Part shown: piece after piece, positions 21,670 through 36,600 of the stretch
Position numbering within the stretch: position 1 is the stretch's first letter
How the letters are laid out: the number at the start of each line of letters is the position of its first letter
Assembly (NCBI GenBank): GCA_934047225.1
Contig: OW203986.1
Location: 23,625,221 to 23,689,220 of the forward strand
Direction of reading: 5' to 3'
From: Ypsolopha sequella
Taxonomy: Eukaryota; Arthropoda; Insecta; Lepidoptera; Ypsolophidae
Length of the DNA: 64,000 bases
The notes under the pieces: generated by a model
What the model saw: only the letters and a program-made list of their open reading frames with translations
Database searches by the model: none
What the model was told of the DNA's origin: nothing
Position numbers and translations under genes: made by a program

Positions 21670-24600
21670 TTATCTCCTTTCGATGGGTTTAGTCAGTTCG
21701 GAGCTGGCTTTCTTTTTTTTTTCTAGGGTTTTCTTCTCGTAAGGTCTGTGGTCGACAAAGTCCTGGAGTTCTGGCGCGTCGTCCGGTTGGGGCTGGTCGC
21801 CTTGTTCTGGTATGTCAGGGTTGGCTTCTAGGAGCTTCCCAGCGCTCCTACCGGCGGGGAGGGCGTGGAAAGCTTCAGCTAGCTCAGGGTTGATGTCTTC
21901 GAGGGGCATGTCTCCAGTCCTGATGTAGACGGGAACGTAGCCAGGGACGGGAGGTAGGAACTGCCATTTCGGTCTAGCCTCTGTAACAAGAGATACGATG
22001 CGTTAGTGAAAAAATTTGGATTATATTCTTGCTTGCAGATGTCACGCAGCGTTGGTCGCGTGGAGCCCGTTTCTCTCAACCCCATGGGATTTTCCTTAAA
22101 AGCATTGTGCTCGCCCAAAATCCCAATTTGCGCTGTTCGCTGATAATTACTTATTTATAAACATTTTCTAAAATTTTTATTGTTAGAACTTATCCAGGAC
22201 TTGAACCTAAAACTTATACCAAAATCGAAGACACAGAAAATTTACAAGTTTTTAAAAATAAATAATGGAATTTACACTCCTTGTAACTTTTTTGTGTAAG
22301 TACTTATTTGATTTAGTAAATTTTTTTGGTTCAAGTCACGGATTATTGTTCGAGATAAGTTATAAAGTTTAAAATTTGGGAAAATATTAATAAATAAGGA
22401 CGTTATTGGCGAAGAGCGCTTATTAGTATTTCTGGCGAACACGACAACAGTCCTGTAATTCTACAATGATCTTCCTTTTTTGTAAATTTATCAAAATTAA
22501 GTTTCGTTACCTATATCTTACATTCAAAAAACATTACACTAGGCTCAAATAATTTTTGACCTATAATTTTATTTTTGACCGCGTTTGAAGTTCACTTAGG
22601 TCAGAAAAAGTTTTAAATATATGTATGGTAGAACTGTCTAAAATTGTTGTAACCTTATTTAAGAAATTTTGTTAACTTTGTGAGCAAATAAACTTTATCA
22701 TTTTATTTTATTTTATTAATTACAAGTTTTACGTTGCTTGGTCCAGCCGTTTAGCCAAACCGTTGCGCGTAAATAAATTAGTCGGTCAGTCGTATTCTTT
22801 AAGATAGGTACGTAAATTTTACCGGTCTAATGCGATTTTAGGACAAAATAGTTTGACCTAGGCCAAAGTGGTTCTGGGTTGTCATACAAATAACCACGAA
22901 GGTCATGCAAAGTAGCCTAACCATAACGGAAAATTCTGCGCTGATGGATTTCCGGAAAACTAGTTTGTCCTAAAATCAAGAAAAAATTATTCTAGGATCC
23001 AAAAAAAAAAAATTTTAAAAATTACTTCTATCAAATTAATCGCTTTTGAAGGAATCCGGAAGTTATGTTCGATCGACAGTTTATTTTCTGAAGTGTGATT
23101 GATGAATTCGACATTGAACTTTTAAAAGCTGTAAACTAATATTGTTTAGCATTTATGAACTCGTCAACGGTGAAACCTTCAGAATAATAAATCTGGCAAA
23201 CAATTAAGTTTATTCATAGATTTTTAGGGTTCCATACACAAAAAATTTGAAAAACGAATCCTTATTGGGTTTGTCTGTCTGTCTATTACAGCGTGGTTTA
23301 GGGGTTCTGATGTATTTTGTTTTCCCTATTTAAAGGGGGGCAAAGTGAGAGGGTGCAAATATGTCGTTGCAAAAATAAATGTTTTTCGATCCAAGCAAGT
23401 GGCTTTAATTAAGGATTCTTAAACATATATTATTAAAAAAAATGTTAAGTATTTATTCTTTGCGTCATTTTACAAAATGAACATACCATTTTTTCGTAGT
23501 TCCATGTGTAAAATGAAAAAATAATCTATTATATACATAATTTGGAGAATAACTACTTGTTATCTTAATACCATTATTAAAACTCGCGTGAGCTGACATA
23601 CTAAATTATTATTACATACGGCTTGAACACTCACAGTGCCCGTTTGACAACGACGGTGAACGCCGCGTCGTCGTCCTAAGAACGACACTCGCCTTGATAA
23701 TGCCGAAATTGTATCGGTGAAACGGTTGGCATATAGTCAACAACAATCACACGTGAGTGTTCAAGCCGTATGTAATAATAATTTATCTTGATACCACTTA
23801 TTAGATACATCTATATTCACACATTCTTATACATTATATAAGTATTATGATATTTTATATAAATATATTTATTTTTATGTTAATATGATTATTTTATATA
23901 GATATTATTATTATTATACATACATATTCTTTTATTTATTTAATATCGACTTCTTTAAAAAACTGTGCCATTGAGTCCTTAGATTTAAGATTAGTTTATT
24001 TAAGCTTTTTAACGCACAGCTGTCACAATGTTTAAATAACTATTGTCAAAACTATTTACCGGCACCCACGGAACAGACTACCCATCGTCTAGTCTGGGAG
24101 CCACTAAAGTTTAAGTTATATGTGTTAACTCACGTGTTTGAAAAAAAAAATTTTTTGTATTTTTTTTTGTATCGTAGTTTAAACATCAGTAAATTTGATC
24201 GTACCCGCTTCAGTACGAAATCCTCGGCGCGTTTTAGTACGACCTGCACTTTACCGTTGTATTGTAAAATCTCACAATAGACCGAGGTTCTGAGCAAAAG
24301 TCCAATTATCCCGCATTGATCGGCTTTGAGGTCAGCTGTGAAGTCATGTTACATCAGAATGAAGAGATAAACGGCCGAGCGCGTGCGAGCGCTGCATGCA
24401 CAATTGACATGCGATGCGCTGATAGACAATTTGCAGGGATTCCATAAACGCCCAACGAAAACCACCCCTATATCAAGTAGCTAAGGTTCCTACTGTCTGT
24501 CAACATGTGCTGTGGTGGGTAACCAACTATGGCTCTAACAGTTTCTCGTATACCTATACATACGCCAATCATGCTAATATATAAGATGTTGTATGACCTG

Positions 24601-27600
24601 TATGTGTGTATGTACTTTTCAAACTTACTGCTTTTCATTGGTCAAACGATAGGCAAATTATGTTTGAACATCCCTTTTTGTATACAAAGTGACTTTTTGA
24701 TCATCGTCCAAATTCATACTGGAGGCTTGGTAAGTGATCAGCATCATGAATCTATAACACATTTGTGAAAATCGTATAATGAAATTTCAACTTCCCATAG
24801 TAATTCACTTCCAGTCCTGAGTGAATCACTATGGAGAGCTGAAATTTCATTTTATGAGTTTTACAAAAATCGTTATTGGTTCAAGATACTGATCACTTAC
24901 CAAGGCTCAAGTATGAATTTGGACGATGTTCGCAAGTTCACCTTGTATATGCAGATTTTTTCCACCTGTAATATATTTATTCATTATACTTAGTCTTTTT
25001 CAAATGGTAATGTAAGTAAATATGTAATATTTATAAAATCTGCTCTTCATTTTGGCTTTAGGGCCGCAATTTCACGCTATGAGGCGATACACCAATTTAT
25101 TGTTCATTAGCCTTTCACCCGCGGCTCCGCCCGCATTTATTTAATCTTTGCCCTGTTTGCGGCTTGATGGTTATTTTATCAACACCCCTTACACATATAT
25201 GTTGACCAGGATCACTACGATGATAATAAAGAAAACCGCGTCCAAATCCGTTGAGGGTTCTCGGACAGACACAGACAGACAGAGCCCTGAAGAATAGGCT
25301 GACGATTGTCCGACTTTAAAAGAGAAGTTATTAGAATTAGGCACCCACTCAGGGAGTCCCAGCCCTACATTGAGATTTTTACGAAAATCAATTGCGTTTA
25401 AAAAGCTAAAAACAGTAGTAAAATTATTTTTTCGATATCTCATAAAATTACGAAGTTATTGGCAATCAAAGTGAGTTTAACGGCATGTCACGTGAAGTCA
25501 TCTGACACGATTTCATACTAAAAGTGATAAATATCGCTATCGCTAACGTCAGTAAGAATAGGAATTTTTGAAAAATTCTAAACGTTTTGTCCATTGCTCT
25601 AACTAATTAATAAGTTACTCTAAAAACTATACTGATATTTCACTAGTGGTCCATTATAAGTGGGTGCCTAATTCTAATAACTGCGCTAAAGTAGAAGTGT
25701 GAAATGGAAGCTTTAACATTCAGCCTAGTCTATTTAGACGTTGTCATCATAAAGTTTATAGACGAACCAGTTGCGCCATTCCATAAAACTGCCTGACTAC
25801 TTTACAAGTTTCTTCGGCGTGAAACTGTACCTCGTTTTACGTACATTGTCAAACAATAAATTTACAACCTAACTTAGTAAAGCCTATTGCCTGTCCGAAG
25901 AGGTTTCTAGCCAGTAAAATAAGTTCTGACGGCGAAAGCTGTAGTGAAACAGCTCGAAAGTTAAGCTCGAATATAAAGTAGTAGAAAGGTGACAGCTGAA
26001 ACACAGATCCCATTAGCGATTCTTGTGAGTTATGTTATGAGAATATGACTTATGAGGTTTGAGATGAGGAACTGACTTCTCACGAAGTATATTGTAAGAG
26101 AAACGGGGCTTGAGAAAGGTGTTTTCAAAGAGGTTTTAGGTGTTTAAGAGTAAACTTAACTTTTCAGTATTCCGTCCTCGAGCTCACCCTGTAATTAAGG
26201 TGATACGTAAAAGTTTTAGCGTCCCTGTTACTTCATATGCGAAAAAACTCTCAGTGCGAGTGGGACGGATTCGCGGAAAAGTAGCAAAAAGTCGGTTTTT
26301 TATTAATATAAAATGTACTAAGCTATTTTGTCAACAAGATTTTCAAGGATACCTTACAAATACATAATATCCACATTTTGAATGCAATTTCACAATGAAA
26401 TTAGTTGAGATTTCAGAATTACAGGAAAAAATGAAAGAATTTAGGGGTCTTTTCGGAATTAAATGCTATCAAGAAAATTTCATTCAATCGCGTTTTCCTT
26501 CAGTGAGAATCTTTATCAAATACTGAATAAACATTTACCTAAAAATGAAATACGTAGATGTCGTTATAGTGGAGTAAATGGATTTGAAGAAACCCCATTT
26601 TTTTTTGGTATCGCCTTGATAAAATACTCGAGAAATTGAAATTTTAAAGATTGTATAGATATCGCGTCTTCAGGTAAAACTTTTTATTAGTATGTTTAAA
26701 GGACTTACTAATCTATTACACACGTAAGTAGGTACATCAATACTTATTAATGGTTTTAGCTTATAGCAAGATTAATCTCTAGTTGAATTCTCACTTTCAT
26801 TTTCATACGAAATTGAAGGAGGCATGAATTTTACTTGGTTTTGTGCAACCAAGTTTCATTCGAATTTATCATTTCCATAAATTTTGTAATATTCAATATT
26901 AGAAACTAGCAAAGCTTGCAAGCATAAAAGCTGGTTGTTATATAAGGTCTTTCAATTTAAATGGAAAGTAATTTAGGAGGTGATTCAGTATCGTTAATAC
27001 ATCACATTCTGCTGCAAAGCACTTTTTTTCGCGCGAACTTTTTTTTCACGTCTCAGTACAAAGTGGTCCGATCAGCTGACTCAGTTTGTGTGGACAAATG
27101 ACGAAAAAGTTCGCGCAAAAAAATGTACTTTGCAGTGGAATCTGATGTATTAACGATACTGAATCACCTCCTAAATTACTTTCCATTTAAATTGAAAGAC
27201 CTTATATAATGCTTCGTTAAAATTAAACAGCACTCTTCCAGATTTAACACCAACATGTGAAAAAAGTTCTGTTCCTCTAAAAAGACCGCTTTGGATGAAT
27301 CATATTATGATTCTGTTCTCATGCCGTCTCTTTTGCACGCGTGAAAAAACTCTGACTCCATCCTACTTTCAAATCATTTTATGATTCACCCAAGTCGGCC
27401 TTTTTAGATCCCCTGTTGTCTCGTTTGGTGTAACTGACAGAACATAGTTTGAACAGTAGTACGTTTTGTTTTTATTTTGATAGATATATGAGTTCAGAAA
27501 GTTCGATACGTAAGAGCATGCGTATACGAGATTACTGTAAAATTTCCGTCATAATATTATTGAATACATATGAAACTGTCTTTCTTCTTTTCAAATCAAT

Positions 27601-30600
27601 AAATTTAAAAATTACCATTTTGTAAAGTGTTAAATTTCATTTCACCAAGTTGCAGAATATTGGAAGTAAAACAAGTATTATAGTATTATAAACGAGTTTC
27701 CCTCTGTAATGAGGCTACGTTTTGTTTTTACAATGATGTTAAGGCGCTACGAAAAAAAAATCGACACTTTAAGAACTTGCATATCTACTTCAGTAAATAA
27801 TATATTATTTTGATAAAATAGTACATTATTTTTGGATTCTTTTTCTAGGGACCTGTTAAAACAGAAACGCAATTGGAGAAATTCGGCTCGATAGAAATAT
27901 TTATTGAAATGAGGTCCTTTTCGACACCAATTCTCCTGGTCTGACAATTTAGAATGACATATGGACTGCAATTATATTTTATTAGATGGGTTTTAACGGT
28001 TTCTAGGACCTGGTTCAACGAAATTTTGATAGCATCTTTAGTACATTTTATAATAATAAAAAACAGACTTTTTGCTATTTTTCCACTAATCCATCCCTCT
28101 CGCACTGAGGGTTTTTTCGCATATGGAGTAACAGGGACGCTAAAACTTTTACTAATTCAGTTAAAGTCACATTTCGACCTTATGATGAACATTTTACAGT
28201 TATCTCAACTTCAGGTCTCTAATGGCGAAGGCAATTTGAAGCTGGTATATATGAGATGTGCGTTCATCTAACGGTGCCGACGACGCATCGAGCCAGCCAC
28301 GTCCGTCCGGCCGACCGGTCTCTCTCTGGTGCAACTTTTTGCCGGTCAAAATGATAACTGTACCACTAAGTGCCCGCAGCATTTTGAGAATTCATTGCTC
28401 AAACACTTCTTATGTTGCTGACCGATTTTGTAGCTCAGTCAGTTGACTTTCAATCTGAGATTCCGGGTTCTATCTGCACTTTATTAAACTATGATATGGC
28501 GTAAAAAGCATGTATCTATTAAATTTGGACAGAACTATCTTTGTTAAAAATCGGGCTTACCTAAGTTGAAAGTTCAGTTAATACGCAAAACACCTTTGAC
28601 TTTGAAAAACAGGATACAATATGTTTTGGATACCTTATAATTTCGGTAGAATTTGGATTTCTTAAAACGAGATGATGATGCTAAATAGAAGCAAAATGTG
28701 AGTCATCTTTGTTTGTTTGTGATACGAGTATCAAGTAAATTCGCAATTATTGTACTATTTATCATACTTGATACTAATACAATAACAAAAAAACACATTT
28801 TTAATGTATTTTAACGGGTTCGTAGTTGAAAGACCACTGGGTTGATAAAAGAACGCCAGAATGCCATCTCTGATGAGGTATACTTACAAACATGTTAGGA
28901 TAGTATCACCAAAATGGTGTGGTCTATCAAATATCACATTGAAAACGTTCTTTCAAGACCAAATTGACTCATTGCCTATGAATCAGTGAAGTCCGTTCTA
29001 AATACTATACAGTCATCATTTGGTTAGAAAATCTTCGTCATTCGTAAAAGATAATCGTCATTTCGTGGAAATCTTTCAGCAGTTTAAGGTGAAAACAATT
29101 ACTATGGTCAGCTTCTACGTTGAATCAATCATTAATTAATTAGTGGCTTTTATCTATATTTATAAGTATGTACTATTTATACTCATTTTATTTTAAATAA
29201 TAAATTTTAAATTTGTTAGGTTTAATTTTAGTTTTATTTCATGTTATCTAAGTTTTTATGTTTTTGTTAAGAAAAATCAATTTTCAGTACAAACATTTTT
29301 GCGTTGTTTTAGGAATAACAAATCCCCATTAGTGACTGAATAATGAGGTGATAAAATAGAAAGTACAAAAATAAGACATCCCTGTTCTTCCTAAAATCCG
29401 AAATTTCTTGAACATTCTTTACCGTCCGCTACTTCGTCTTCGCATACCAACCAAGGCCAGTAAGTATTACCACAGAATAATACCACCAAATTTATGTTTG
29501 GACATGGAAAATCCAGTAGCTCCTAGATGGAGCACTTTGAAAAAGAAGCCACACCTTACGCACCGCCACTGATTAAAATTTGGAAAAGATATATTTTTGA
29601 TATTTTTGGTACATTAGAAGGTGGTTAGAAGGCAGTAGAGGAGCATATAGCGTAACTAAATCATCCTTAGTATTTAAAAATAATTTTACAGGACTCGGCA
29701 GAGCCGTCAAGATATAGGTAAAACATATCTACTTACACCGATCATAAGGTATCTATCTGAAATTGATTTGATTAAAGGAAATAATAGTTGCTTATTTCGA
29801 TTTTTATTTCATCTGTCCTCAAATTTGAGTTCGAGGCCTGACTAAAAAGTTAAGATATGTCGTCGAATTTGTATTCGTGGACAGAAAAGAATCTGTATTC
29901 TTGTTTGTTCCCTCATGGGGACAGGATGTGAGGACAAACAGGAATAAATCGAAAATACATTAAAATATGTATGAACTCGTTTCATAACTTACTTTTATTG
30001 TTTCCGATTCAATATTTTGTAGACAACTCTTTTTGTTTCCCTTCTACTATAATTAAGTTAATTATGATAAAATTTAATTTGACGCAATACTCTTCGGTCT
30101 TTAGACCTCCGACCTTTCTGTAGGTCGGCTAAATGCGCATTTTTATTGTGATAGCAAAGTTTTTAAGTGATACTTATAATAGCAATAAATTGCGTGGTTC
30201 TGATTAGCAAAAATCCTAGAAAGCATAACCTTCACACTTATCGATGATCCAGAATCTGTTTGTTATACTTTCTAGGATTTTTTAAAAAGACGAAAGCCAT
30301 AGATAAGACAGACAAATACTCTTTTTTGTGCACCATTTAAAAGAAAAACTTACAGGAGAAGGTAGGTAACAAATTAATCATTGTTTACGCTGCTCAGAGC
30401 TAGTGCCTGGAGTCAGCGAAATATTTTAATTAACATCTTCCCTTGAAAATGGAGTAAAATCCGAAACCGGTTGGGAGTTAACATAAATAAAGTGAAACTA
30501 AAAGTAAAAGTGTTTTTAATTCAAGATGTGTTTCAAGTTTCACCAAGTGCCGACAATCGCAAGTATAAATTTTGTTCTTATTATGCCAAGACTTTATACT

Positions 30601-33600
30601 TGGGTGTCACTTGGACCACACTGAATAATTATGATAAGTGATAACTATTGATGACTCTGCATTTACTGAAATCAGGGCTTTACATTAAAGCAACTTACTA
30701 ACGAAGAGTTCATATATTTGCCCACACTGCGACTAGGGAAATGAATCCCTGGTATAGCACAATGGTTTCATATCACGCCCAGATAAAGTAAAAAATCGTA
30801 CAAACAGATACAGCCTAGCAAGGCACTGATTCTACAAATTGACACAGTCTTATCGAGGAAAAGTACTTTTCGCCCCTTATTTCAGCGGTACTAGGAGCGA
30901 AATGTGATTTTGTAGAACTTTACCCGATACTAAAGAGAAAGAAAAGTGGGTAATTTTCAGAATAAAAGAAACTTTGCCTTTCCGGCCAGTTCTAGAAACT
31001 GTAAATCCTACAACCCATCTTGGTTATTTCTTGAAACTGGTAAGCCATAAAAGACGTTACAACCACTTTTATGTTTGAGGAAATTATAGCTATAAGGTTG
31101 ATCTTCTTGGAAATCTTGGAATACCATCTCTGCTAACTTTAATTGCCAACAAAAAAGTTGAATATAATTGACGGGTTCCGTAAGCGTAAATGGAATTAAT
31201 TTTCAAATTAGTTTCATTGGACAAATGCACCAATTTCCAAAATGTGACATCACGGATGATTTCCCATATTTTTTCCAGGGTCCCAAATTACCACCTACAT
31301 GTGAAATATCACCTTAATCGGTTGAGCCGTTTTTAAGGTTCCGTACCCTAAGGGTGCCAAATGGGACCTTATACTAAGCCTCCGCTCTCTGTCTGTCTGT
31401 CCGTCTGTCACAGGGGTCTACAGCTTCAGCCGTTATAGCCAGTTGAAATTTTTACAGAATCCGTTTTACTATAGCCTTACGGCAAATAATAATAAGAAAC
31501 AAAATTGGTATCTATATAAGGGTGGTCCCTCCCTAATAGTCCTCATATAAGAAAACCTCGAAAAAGTTGCATTTTTTAACGTTATCATGTCCCTCCCCCC
31601 CTTAACTTAGGAACAAGACGACTGGAAAAAAAAATGGTCATAGATAATTACGTAAACATGACAGGAAAAATATAGCGGTGTTCCGTACATAGCCTTACTG
31701 TTTGCCTAGCGCTACCATTTTAGCGGTTTGTTTTTGTCGCTTTGATATTGTTTTGTCATCTATATTGTTGTTACCATAATATTTTTAGGGTTCAGTACCT
31801 GTATTGTATGGTAGTAAGTAAAGGTTCCTTTTGTGCTCGAGTCCAACCAACACCGTTTACAGAATGTACACTGACAGTAGTGTTGGTCTGTCTTGCACTT
31901 GCCCCAATTTTTTTAGTTATGCTGCGAGATAGAAAGTGACCGAAGCTTCGCTATAAGTGTTTTTATTTTATGAAGGAACCCTAAAAATGGCATAAAGCAA
32001 AAAAATATATATATTGGTCGAAACAAGTGAGCGGAGTACAGTTTAAAGAGATAAAAAAATAGTAGTTTATGCTACAAGGGCGAAAAGGAATAAATTACGA
32101 GGACGATTTAAAACACGAGCGTAGCGAGTGTTTTAAACGTAACCGAGTAATTTATTGCTCTTACGCCCGTGTATCATACTACGTTTTTCAATGCATAGTG
32201 TGACGAAATAAAACAAATATAATCTTGTGAACTTTAAATTATGATTCGCTCAAAAGGGCTGCATCCAGAGCCGTTAAACAGTGGAAAAAAAGTATAACAT
32301 TTATGGTACAAGGAAAGGTTGCAGGTTAGCCAACCATTGTAACCAAATAAAAAAAAATAATAAAGCCCTAGGGCAAAATAATCGACTTTCTGTTCGGTTT
32401 TGATGCATAAAAAGTGGGCCTTTACGAGCACTTGCATTGAAAATATTTTTATTATTCCCTCCAAAATGGAAAACCCTGATGACAAACCGGTGTGTCTCGT
32501 CATTCGAACACCCGCAGCATATCTAAAAATGGCTGCACTGGTTGACCCCGAATTATGAATTTTTAATCAATGATCCTTTAAAGCTAATTTGTAAGGATCC
32601 GAGCCACGATCTGGACTGTGATCTATTGTTTTAGCGATAATGAAGATACACTAGTTGTCTCTAGCTCAATCTGCTCAGAGCGTTTGAGCTATGCTGCAAT
32701 GCATAGAGAACTTAGACAATAACATTATTACATACATACATATACTCACGCCAGTCTCCCAGAGGGTAAGCACATATTTCCATCTGCTACGATCCTGACA
32801 CACCTCATTCGCCTCTTCCACATCCATCATTCTAGTCATACAAGATCTTCTATTCCGGGTACTTTTGACATTGCCCTTCTTCAATATGTCGCCAATTTGG
32901 TCAGCATATGTCTCTTTAGGGTGTAGCCTCGTCGAGCTCTACCTTCGACTTGCGCACCATAAACTTCTTTCATCACTCTACTCTCATTCATCCTATCTAC
33001 ATGCTTAAACCACCGAAGCATTCCTTTTTCTATTCTAGTCACTACATCTTCTTTCAGGCCGCAACGATCCCATACGTCGATATCTTTCACTCTATCATTC
33101 AATGTTAAACCACCATCTTCTTTCAGGCCGCAACGATCCCATACGTCGATATTTTTCACTCTATCATTCAATGTTAAACCACCATCTTCTTTCAGGCCGC
33201 AACGATCCCATACGTCGATATTTTCACTCTATCATTCAATGTTAAACCACACATAACGCATTTCCACTGCATTCACTCTACTTTAATCTTTAGCTTACCC
33301 AACATCACGAGTGTAAACTGCTGCCGTTAATTCGAGAGAATGATGACAGATGGAGTGTGGCGATATCTCGAAAAAATACTACAAGTCAACAAGAGCTTCT
33401 TCACGACAAAAATAAATAAAGGCACGTTAAAAAAATATCAACGGTACAACAAATGGGACGAAATAAATCCAAATCATGATTATTTAAACTTTTTTTATAA
33501 ATAAAAACCCTGGAATAGAATATATATATGATCTTATTATTTGGTAAGGTATATCAGTTTTATAATACGACAACACTGCCTTACACCGCAGATATTATAA

Positions 33601-36600
33601 ACCTTTTTCTGAAATGTCGATTCAAAAAGTCGAGGATTCATACTGCAGGCATTATGATTGCTGATTTGACAGAAATAACTTGACAGTATCGCTAATAGAC
33701 AACTTTTCGCCAAAAATAAAATTTTTTGCGCCTTTTGTTTAACTTTTACGTAGAAATTGAATCAGCTGATTCATTAAGTTTTTTACTAGGAAGTGGAAAA
33801 TATATACGACAAAAATACTTTTTATTAACAAATGGGACCTTTTAACGATATACAATCTACCCTAAAATCATCATGATAAATATAAAATATTGAAATGCAA
33901 AACAGTAAAAAAAGGTTTTATCCCCTGACATTTGCAAACGTCACCATTCTCTCGAATGAACGGCCGGAGTTTAGGAGCCAACATTCCATTATGAACCGCC
34001 AATCGTGGCTTTGCAGTCACATTTTGGATACCCATAAAAGAGTGCAGGGCTCCGTTCACTTTATTTCCCGCATTCACTTTTCTTTCTGTTTTTAAGAGTT
34101 TTGACTGATACAACCAGTCAAAACCACTTTTGACGGAATCGCTTAGTCAAAAGTACTTTTAACCAGCTCCATTGGGCAAAAGTACTTTTAACTGTTATTT
34201 TAGTCAAAAGTATTATTGACTAAAGCATACGGTCAAAAGTACTTTTGACTAATTTTGCTAGTCAATAGTACTTTTGACTGGTTAAGAGTTTTGACTGCAA
34301 CATATACAACTAATAATATTATATCATTGCGGTATAGAGACGCAGGAGAAAAGTAAACCTGGAGAAGAGGAGCTCTGAACCTCCTTACATGTTTCTATAT
34401 AGAAACATGGTTCTATTAACCCTACACTTTGTATCCTTAAGATCGATAAATTGCCAAGTGTTGAAAATATAGATATACAAGGTGGCGTAAAAGTAATGTC
34501 ATAATTTGAATTGGCTGCCATTTTTGCAGATGGCGCCAAATGTCACTGTGCTCTGACTATGTTAATGACAGAATTAGTTGCCAACAAGCCATGGAGCGAT
34601 ACACACCTCAAGAACGTGGAATTATTATTACCGCTTATTTGACAAATTTTGATCTCTCGTTTTGGAGATTTGAACTGGCCGTCCAGATCGCTAGATCTAA
34701 CAGCACCAGACTTCTTCATTTGAGGCTTTTTAAAATCTCGCGTTTACCACAACAAACCACGAACCTTGCAAGTCTTTAAAGATAATGTTGAAGAAGAAAT
34801 CGCCAATTTGGTGCCAGATAGCCAGATTTTTTGGGAGCCACAATTCAAAATGCCGTAAACGAGCGCAATTATGCAACAACTCGGGAGGTTTGAGCGATAT
34901 AATTGTTTCCAATTAATACTCGTATCATCAATTTTACACTTTCAAATAAACTTTTTATGAAAACAAAGCTCTTATTTTTTCATTAATAACAAAATGGCAG
35001 CCAATTCGAATTGTAACATTACTTTTGCGCCACCCATTATTAGATATCATAATAACTTATGAATTTTAGTAACCGAACCCTGAAAGTAGGGAACAGTTGG
35101 TTCAGTAATGGTTCAGTGGTATTCAAAGTCATTGTCCTGTAGACCAGCAGCGGTGGGCCGACCGTGCGGAACGGGTCGATCCTGTTTGATACTGATGGGA
35201 CGCACTAACCGGCTATATTATTCCACTTGGCCCATACAGGCTAAGTTGGAGCGGAAATTATCCTTTTTAGGGTTCCGTACCCAAAAGGTAACCACCGGGA
35301 CCCTATTACTGAGACTTCGCTGTCTGTCCGTCTGTCACCAGGCTGTATCTCATGAACCGTGATAGTTAGACAGTTGATATCTTCACAGATGATGTATTTC
35401 TGTTGCCGCTATAACAACAAATACTAAAAAACAGAATAAAATAAATATTTAAGGGGTTCCCATACAACAGACATCTTTTTTCCCGTTTTTATAATAATGG
35501 TTTGGAACCCTCGTGCGCGAGTCCAACTCGCACTTGGCCGGTTTTTTAAATTTACTGAAAATTTGTTTACCGCATATCTTGGTATAAATAAAAAATTGTG
35601 AGGTTTACTAGCCAGGTAAATTCTTGAAAGCGTCTAGAATGTTGTTGCTAAAAGTAACAAAAAAATTAAACGAGCGGTTACTTTTGAAGAGAAATTAAAA
35701 ATGGGGGATTATAAAAAATAATAGGTTTAATACCGGTAAGGTGTACATAAAAATCTTTGAAATTAGGTAGAGGCGTAGGAGGATTGAGTGGCCGATGTTT
35801 TTTCCTAAGGGGATCCGATTCCTATACAAAAGTTCAGGCCTTTTCCTGAGTTAACCATATGGTTATATGTACTGAAAATTATGTCAATAATCTTAGTAAC
35901 GCCACAATAAGTCGCGAATTAATAAAATATGTTTTTAAAAATTACCTTTCAAGCACATTTTAGTAATGATATTTCGTCAAATTCTGACATTGTAGTGGTG
36001 CGCACTACGCAGTAACATACAAGCATGTGTGAGTACCTTTTTTACGTATGTGTATATTATGCAACGCTGCCAGATGTACGGAGCGGGGACGACTGCGGCG
36101 TTGCCGCTCCGAATTCTTATTATAATTTATAATTTCTTTTTTGATTCTAACTAGTGTTGCCATTGTACCAAATGTACCGTAATTTCGGTATGTAATACTA
36201 AAATTTTATCTCTTGAAGTCTAAACATTTTCAAGTTATATCTATCATGAATAAATACGAAATAAAGAAACAGGTCCTGATTTCAAAATATTTGTATCTCT
36301 GAAAACATCAAATACACACATACATATTATATGCTTTGCTTCGCTGATGTGATGTAGTTAAAATACGGAAAAAGGAAAATTGGGTACTATGTAATTTAAA
36401 CATTGATGACAAAGAAATGGAAGAAATGAGATTTTAAAATATATATTTTTTTTTATTTTCCTTCACTGGCGAGAAACAACCAGGATATCGAAACTGCAGC
36501 CAAGGAGAGAAAAAAATTCGCCATTATTCTAGCAGATGGCGCTTTCAAAATGAACAAAAAGCACAGCTATTATTACCAGGTTTGTGAAATTATTGTTATT

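Noticed and set aside
21879..22118. 79-codon frame overlapping the RPKW exon
   Set aside because: Wrong frame of the exon continuing into intron; the acceptor at 21982-21981 and the phase support the other frame.
27845..28271. 86- and 105-codon frames on opposite strands
   Set aside because: Both lie in family J repeat sequence, which is present at several other places in the window.
28425..28480. Functional tRNA gene
   Set aside because: Box-like words occur at tRNA spacing, but the acceptor and anticodon stems do not pair.
34092..34297. CRISPR array
   Set aside because: The host is an insect, the spacers are only 8-10 bases and there are no cas genes. The regularity is reported as a finding instead.
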